The notes beneath the pieces are model-generated. The model saw only the letters and a program-made list of their open reading frames with translations, did not search any database and was not told the DNA's origin. From contig NZ_AP028065.1 in the NCBI RefSeq assembly GCF_030297135.1, forward strand, positions 1,488,001-1,552,000: DNA of 64,000 nt, in the 5' to 3' direction. The DNA comes from Pseudoalteromonas apostichopi (GTDB lineage Bacteria > Pseudomonadota > Gammaproteobacteria > Enterobacterales > Alteromonadaceae). How positions within the stretch are numbered: the first letter of the stretch is position 1; each line of letters begins with the position of its first letter. Positions 60,987 to 64,000 of the stretch are shown here, piece after piece. The translations under genes were made by a program, and so were the position numbers.

Positions 60987-62765
60987 CTATGCTGCTCGTT
61001 TGGCTAACTCAGCTTTAATATAAAGTTGAATTTGCTCTTCAAGTACTGACATTGGCACTGAGCCATGACGTAATATTTGATGATGAAATTCGCGAATATC
61101 AAAATCTTGACCAAGCGCTTGCTCAGCTTCGTGGCGTAAACGTTTAATTGTTAACTCACCAATTTTGTATGACAAAGCTTGTGCAGGCCATGAAATATAA
61201 CGGTCGGTTTCGGTCTTCACATTATGCAATGAAAGCGCGGTATTTTCGCTCATAAACTTCATCGCACGCTCGCGGCTCCAGCCATACATATGCATACCTG
61301 TATCAACCACTAAACGAGCTGCACGCCACATTTCATAGGTCAAACGACCAAAGTCACTGTATGGGTCTTGATAAAAACCCGCTTCGATACCTAAAAACTC
61401 TGAATATAAGCCCCAACCCTCACCAAATGCCGATAAATAAGCATTACGGCGATAACTTGGCAGTGACTCAAGTTCCGCATTAAGTGAGATTTGCAAGTGG
61501 TGCCCCGGAACAGCTTCGTGCAAAGTTAATGCTTCAAGAACATACAATGGACGCTTGTCTAACGCATAGGTATTAACCCAATAATAACCCGCTTGGTCAT
61601 CGCGACGAGAACCTGAGTAACGGCCAGTTGTATATTTAGGTGCAATACTCGCTGGCACTGGCGCAACACCATAAGGCATTCTTGGTAAGGTGTGGAATAA
61701 CTTAGGTAATTGAGCATCCATTTTCTTAGCGATGTAAGAGGCTTCTTTTAGCAGTTCTTTTGGTGTTTTTGCGTAAAATTGCGGATCAGTACGTAAAAAG
61801 TGGACAAAATCAGCAAATGAGCCTTCAAAACCTACTTTCTTAATAATTTTTTCCATTTCGGCACGAATGCGTGCCACTTCTTGTAAACCCAGCTCGTGGA
61901 TTTCTTTTGGCGTCATATCTGTGGTGGTATAGTATTTAGCACGGTTTTCGTAAAACGCTTTACCGTTTGGCGTACTAGAAATACCAATGTCTGTTCGTGC
62001 ACCTGGCTGATATTCATTATTAAAGAAAGTTAAGTAACCTTGATAAGCCGGAATAACCTGCTCTTTAATGATAGTTTGCGCTTGCTTTTGCAATGCTGCA
62101 AATTCGCTGTCACTAATACCTGCGGTATTTTTTAAAAATGGTTTGTAGAATTCTGACTCTGTTGCATCATCAACAATATACGCAGTAATTGAGTCTTGAT
62201 ACCCTTCTAAAACAGCCTTAGGTTGAGTCAGCCCCACCTCAAGACCCTTGCGCATCCAACCAATATTTTGCGAAAAATAGCGAGGAATTTGCTGTAATTT
62301 AGCAAGATATAGTTGGTAATCTTGTTCTTTTGTGTAGTCAGAGCTTGAAATCATAAATGATAAGCTAGAATGAAACCCATACTCAGACGTTAGTGGCATA
62401 TAATGCGTGTTAAACACATATTCATCGACACTATTTTGCACTTGACCACGTAAAATAGTTAGGTTGATGCGGTTTTCTTCAGATAATTTATCACGGTCTA
62501 TAGCATCTAAATCGGCGAGTAACGCTGTATTTTTCTTATATTTTTGCTCTAGAAACTCTGCTGATAGGTTTTCTAATAAATAACCATCTACGCCATTTTC
62601 TTTACCATATGGACTGATACTTTGACGGTAATTAACAATATTTTCGGCTACTTGAGTAAATTGCTGATCAGCATCAATATTTGTTACCTGGCAAGCGCTT
62701 AAAGTACAAGCTAAAGCAACCGCAATAACAGAACGGTTTAAAGTTCGCGACAGTGTTTGTTTCAT
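60987..62765 (-). CDS. DUF885 family lipoprotein, putative zinc peptidase
   Basis: A 592-residue protein starting at the ATG at 62765. The signal ends in the lipobox LSAC near residue 25, so it is predicted to be lipidated. DUF885 proteins have a thermolysin-like zinc motif, here TLHEAVPGHHLQISL near residue 405 (HE-x4-GHH) with a downstream Glu in EGWGLYSEFLG near 450, and they may act as carboxypeptidases. The substrate is unknown. The longer frame that starts at 62825 lacks a signal-compatible start. Confidence 0.85.
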   Translation of the reverse strand: MKQTLSRTLNRSVIAVALACTLSACQVTNIDADQQFTQVAENIVNYRQSISPYGKENGVDGYLLENLSAEFLEQKYKKNTALLADLDAIDRDKLSEENRINLTILRGQVQNSVDEYVFNTHYMPLTSEYGFHSSLSFMISSSDYTKEQDYQLYLAKLQQIPRYFSQNIGWMRKGLEVGLTQPKAVLEGYQDSITAYIVDDATESEFYKPFLKNTAGISDSEFAALQKQAQTIIKEQVIPAYQGYLTFFNNEYQPGARTDIGISSTPNGKAFYENRAKYYTTTDMTPKEIHELGLQEVARIRAEMEKIIKKVGFEGSFADFVHFLRTDPQFYAKTPKELLKEASYIAKKMDAQLPKLFHTLPRMPYGVAPVPASIAPKYTTGRYSGSRRDDQAGYYWVNTYALDKRPLYVLEALTLHEAVPGHHLQISLNAELESLPSYRRNAYLSAFGEGWGLYSEFLGIEAGFYQDPYSDFGRLTYEMWRAARLVVDTGMHMYGWSRERAMKFMSENTALSLHNVKTETDRYISWPAQALSYKIGELTIKRLRHEAEQALGQDFDIREFHHQILRHGSVPMSVLEEQIQLYIKAELAKRAA

Positions 62766-63107
62766 AGCATTCTTTTTAGTTTTAATCAGTATTGCTAAAG
62801 TAGCGCAGCACTGACTAAAACCCAAGCAAATGCGACCAAGCTCAGTTTAAATGCGCTCAAATTAGCATCACTGGGGAAGCATCAATGTGCAAGCTTTAAG
62901 CAATTTTTAATTACACTTGTTAAAGTTGTTGAGAAAATCAGCTAATAGACACAAACAGAACAAATTTAAGTTCCAAAATTAGCGATTTTGCTTTTAAATA
63001 GGCTGATTACAGATTACTGTAGACTCAGTATTTATGCTTGGAAGCAAATACACTTTACGGAAGAGATGATTAATTGGTTGATATGCGTATTTAGTGGTAT
63101 TGAAAAA
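62766..63107. other. 342-bp AT-rich divergent gap
   Basis: The region upstream of the DUF885 gene and the GGDEF gene holds no ORF, strong hairpin or recognised operator. It must contain both promoters; no clear -35/-10 pair stands out. Confidence 0.4.
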
Positions 63108-64000
63108 TGATGTTCCATGATCCCATGGCTATTGCTCAAGAAAAAATGACAAAGGTATGTATCTTTTTAGAACACCATGCATTACCGCCGTCACCACTTA
63201 ATTACCAAGTTGTTTACACCTACGTCAGCCAATCTAACCCCAAACTTAATGCCACAATTGACCGCGCCATTGCACAAAGAAAAGCCATTGATTGTGTCTA
63301 TGTAGAACAGCTGTATTTCGATTTTATAGAACAAGGCCATAAAATGAAAACCGCCATTGTTCGCAACGTTGACTCAGTCATTAATACCCTTTCACGTAAT
63401 GCTAGCAATAACGAGCAAAATATTGTGCGCTTTGCTGATCAAGTTAGTGACTGTGTGCATTCAATCGATGAAAACAATATTGAACAAACGCGTCACGCAT
63501 TAAAAATGCTCAGTAAGCAATCTGAAGTACTGCTCAACCAGCATCGTCAATTTAAGCAAGAAATAGCAAAAGCCAAATCAATACAAGAAAAAACCCAAAA
63601 GCAGCTCACTCAATTACGCAAACAACACATTACCGACCAACAAACAGGCCTATACAAGCGCCATTACTTAAATCAACAAACCCAACTCTGGATCGGCCAA
63701 AATAAAGCAGTTTGTGCTATCTCTATCCACATTGAGAACCTGAACCATTTTATTGAAAACTATGGTGATGTAATTGGTGAAGTCATTTTAAGTAAAGTCG
63801 CGAAGCAAGTGCAAAAATACGTACAAGAAAGTGGTTTGCCAGGGCGCACAAGTAAGGATGAATTTACCATCTTACTTGCTGACATAGAGCCTGAAACTGC
63901 CAACTTAATAGCTGAAAAAGTACGAAATGGTGTCGAAAAGCTACGCTTTGTAAGCTCAAGAAATGGCACCAAACTACCTGCTATCACCCTAGCCCTTGGT
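63108..64000 (+). CDS. Degenerate GGDEF-domain protein, cut by window end
   Basis: Open from the ATG at 63108 (stop TGA in frame at 63102-63104) to the last base, 297 codons. Residues 1-90 resemble the N-terminal domain of many proteobacterial diguanylate cyclases (ALPPSPLNYQVVYTYVSQSN). A coiled coil follows at about 95-190, then a GGDEF-type domain from about 180 (TDQQTGLYKRHYL). The metal Asps are replaced (IENLNHF) and the active loop reads SKDEF instead of GGDEF. A catalytically inactive or GTP-binding role is therefore likely. No signal or membrane segment. A further domain such as EAL may follow beyond the window. Confidence 0.85.

Overview
The window looks like a chromosomal segment of a marine gammaproteobacterium of the order Alteromonadales, most likely Pseudoalteromonas or a close relative. 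The base is AT-rich, the protein sequences are gammaproteobacterial throughout (SthA, HemE, Rsd, SlyX, YheS/T/U/V, PlsB, ComM), and the order murB-birA-coaX-tRNA(Thr-Tyr-Gly-Thr)-tuf is a variant of the E. coli murB-birA-coaA-thrU-tyrU-glyT-thrT-tufB block. The genus is inferred from general resemblance, not from a database search. There is no prophage, CRISPR array or transposase; almost everything is core or near-core genome.

Layout. 1-3.9 kb: the tail of an unknown gene, sthA, hemE (convergent) and rsd, with a 610-bp gap between hemE and rsd that holds a promoter-plus-terminator unit resembling a small RNA gene. 4-9.9 kb: a periplasmic S66 carboxypeptidase, fkpA, a WD40 lipoprotein overlapping slyX, yheV, the ABC-F ATPase yheS and a TIGR02444 gene that ends inside a 7-bp tandem repeat. 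10-13.9 kb: a 46-codon membrane protein behind a model FNR-type promoter, yheT-yheU, an M19 dipeptidase and an unknown anchored protein. 14-18.6 kb: tuf, four tRNAs, coaX, birA and murB, all on the minus strand. 18.7-24.9 kb: M1 aminopeptidase, DUF2057 protein, hinT, a CsgD/VpsT-like LuxR regulator and a hybrid histidine kinase. 25-30.2 kb: the complete S10 ribosomal operon (rpsJ to rpsQ, minus strand) with its leader and promoter, ending at a terminator rather than running on to the spc operon.

30.4-48.6 kb: plsB, tesB, an EVE protein, an alpha/beta-hydrolase-like protein, a 2-TM peptide, a MITE-like inverted-repeat element, a K+ channel, cheV, an AtoE-type transporter, an M50 protease, a REC-EAL phosphodiesterase, a CNNM/CBS protein, an S9 peptidase, an orphan OmpR-type regulator, comM and a TRIC-like channel. 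49-59.4 kb: manC, then a methionine-salvage region: omega-amidase (yafV-like) and methionine aminotransferase (ybdL-like) on minus, mtnB-mtnC-mtnD plus a GGCT-like gene on plus, a CadC-like membrane regulator, and divergent mtnA/mtnK. Together these take methylthioribose back to methionine. Both divergent intergenic regions carry a 16-bp MetJ-box-like palindrome, which predicts joint control by S-adenosylmethionine. 59.4-64 kb: an FMN glutamate-synthase-family protein, a DUF885 lipoprotein and the 5' part of a degenerate GGDEF protein cut by the window edge.

The strongest unexplained signals are the candidate sRNA gene (about 2960-3090), the tandem FNR boxes centred 50 bp apart in front of the 46-residue membrane protein, the paired MetJ-like boxes, the roughly 160-bp inverted-repeat element at 35.6-35.8 kb and the 7-bp tandem array at 9.9 kb.
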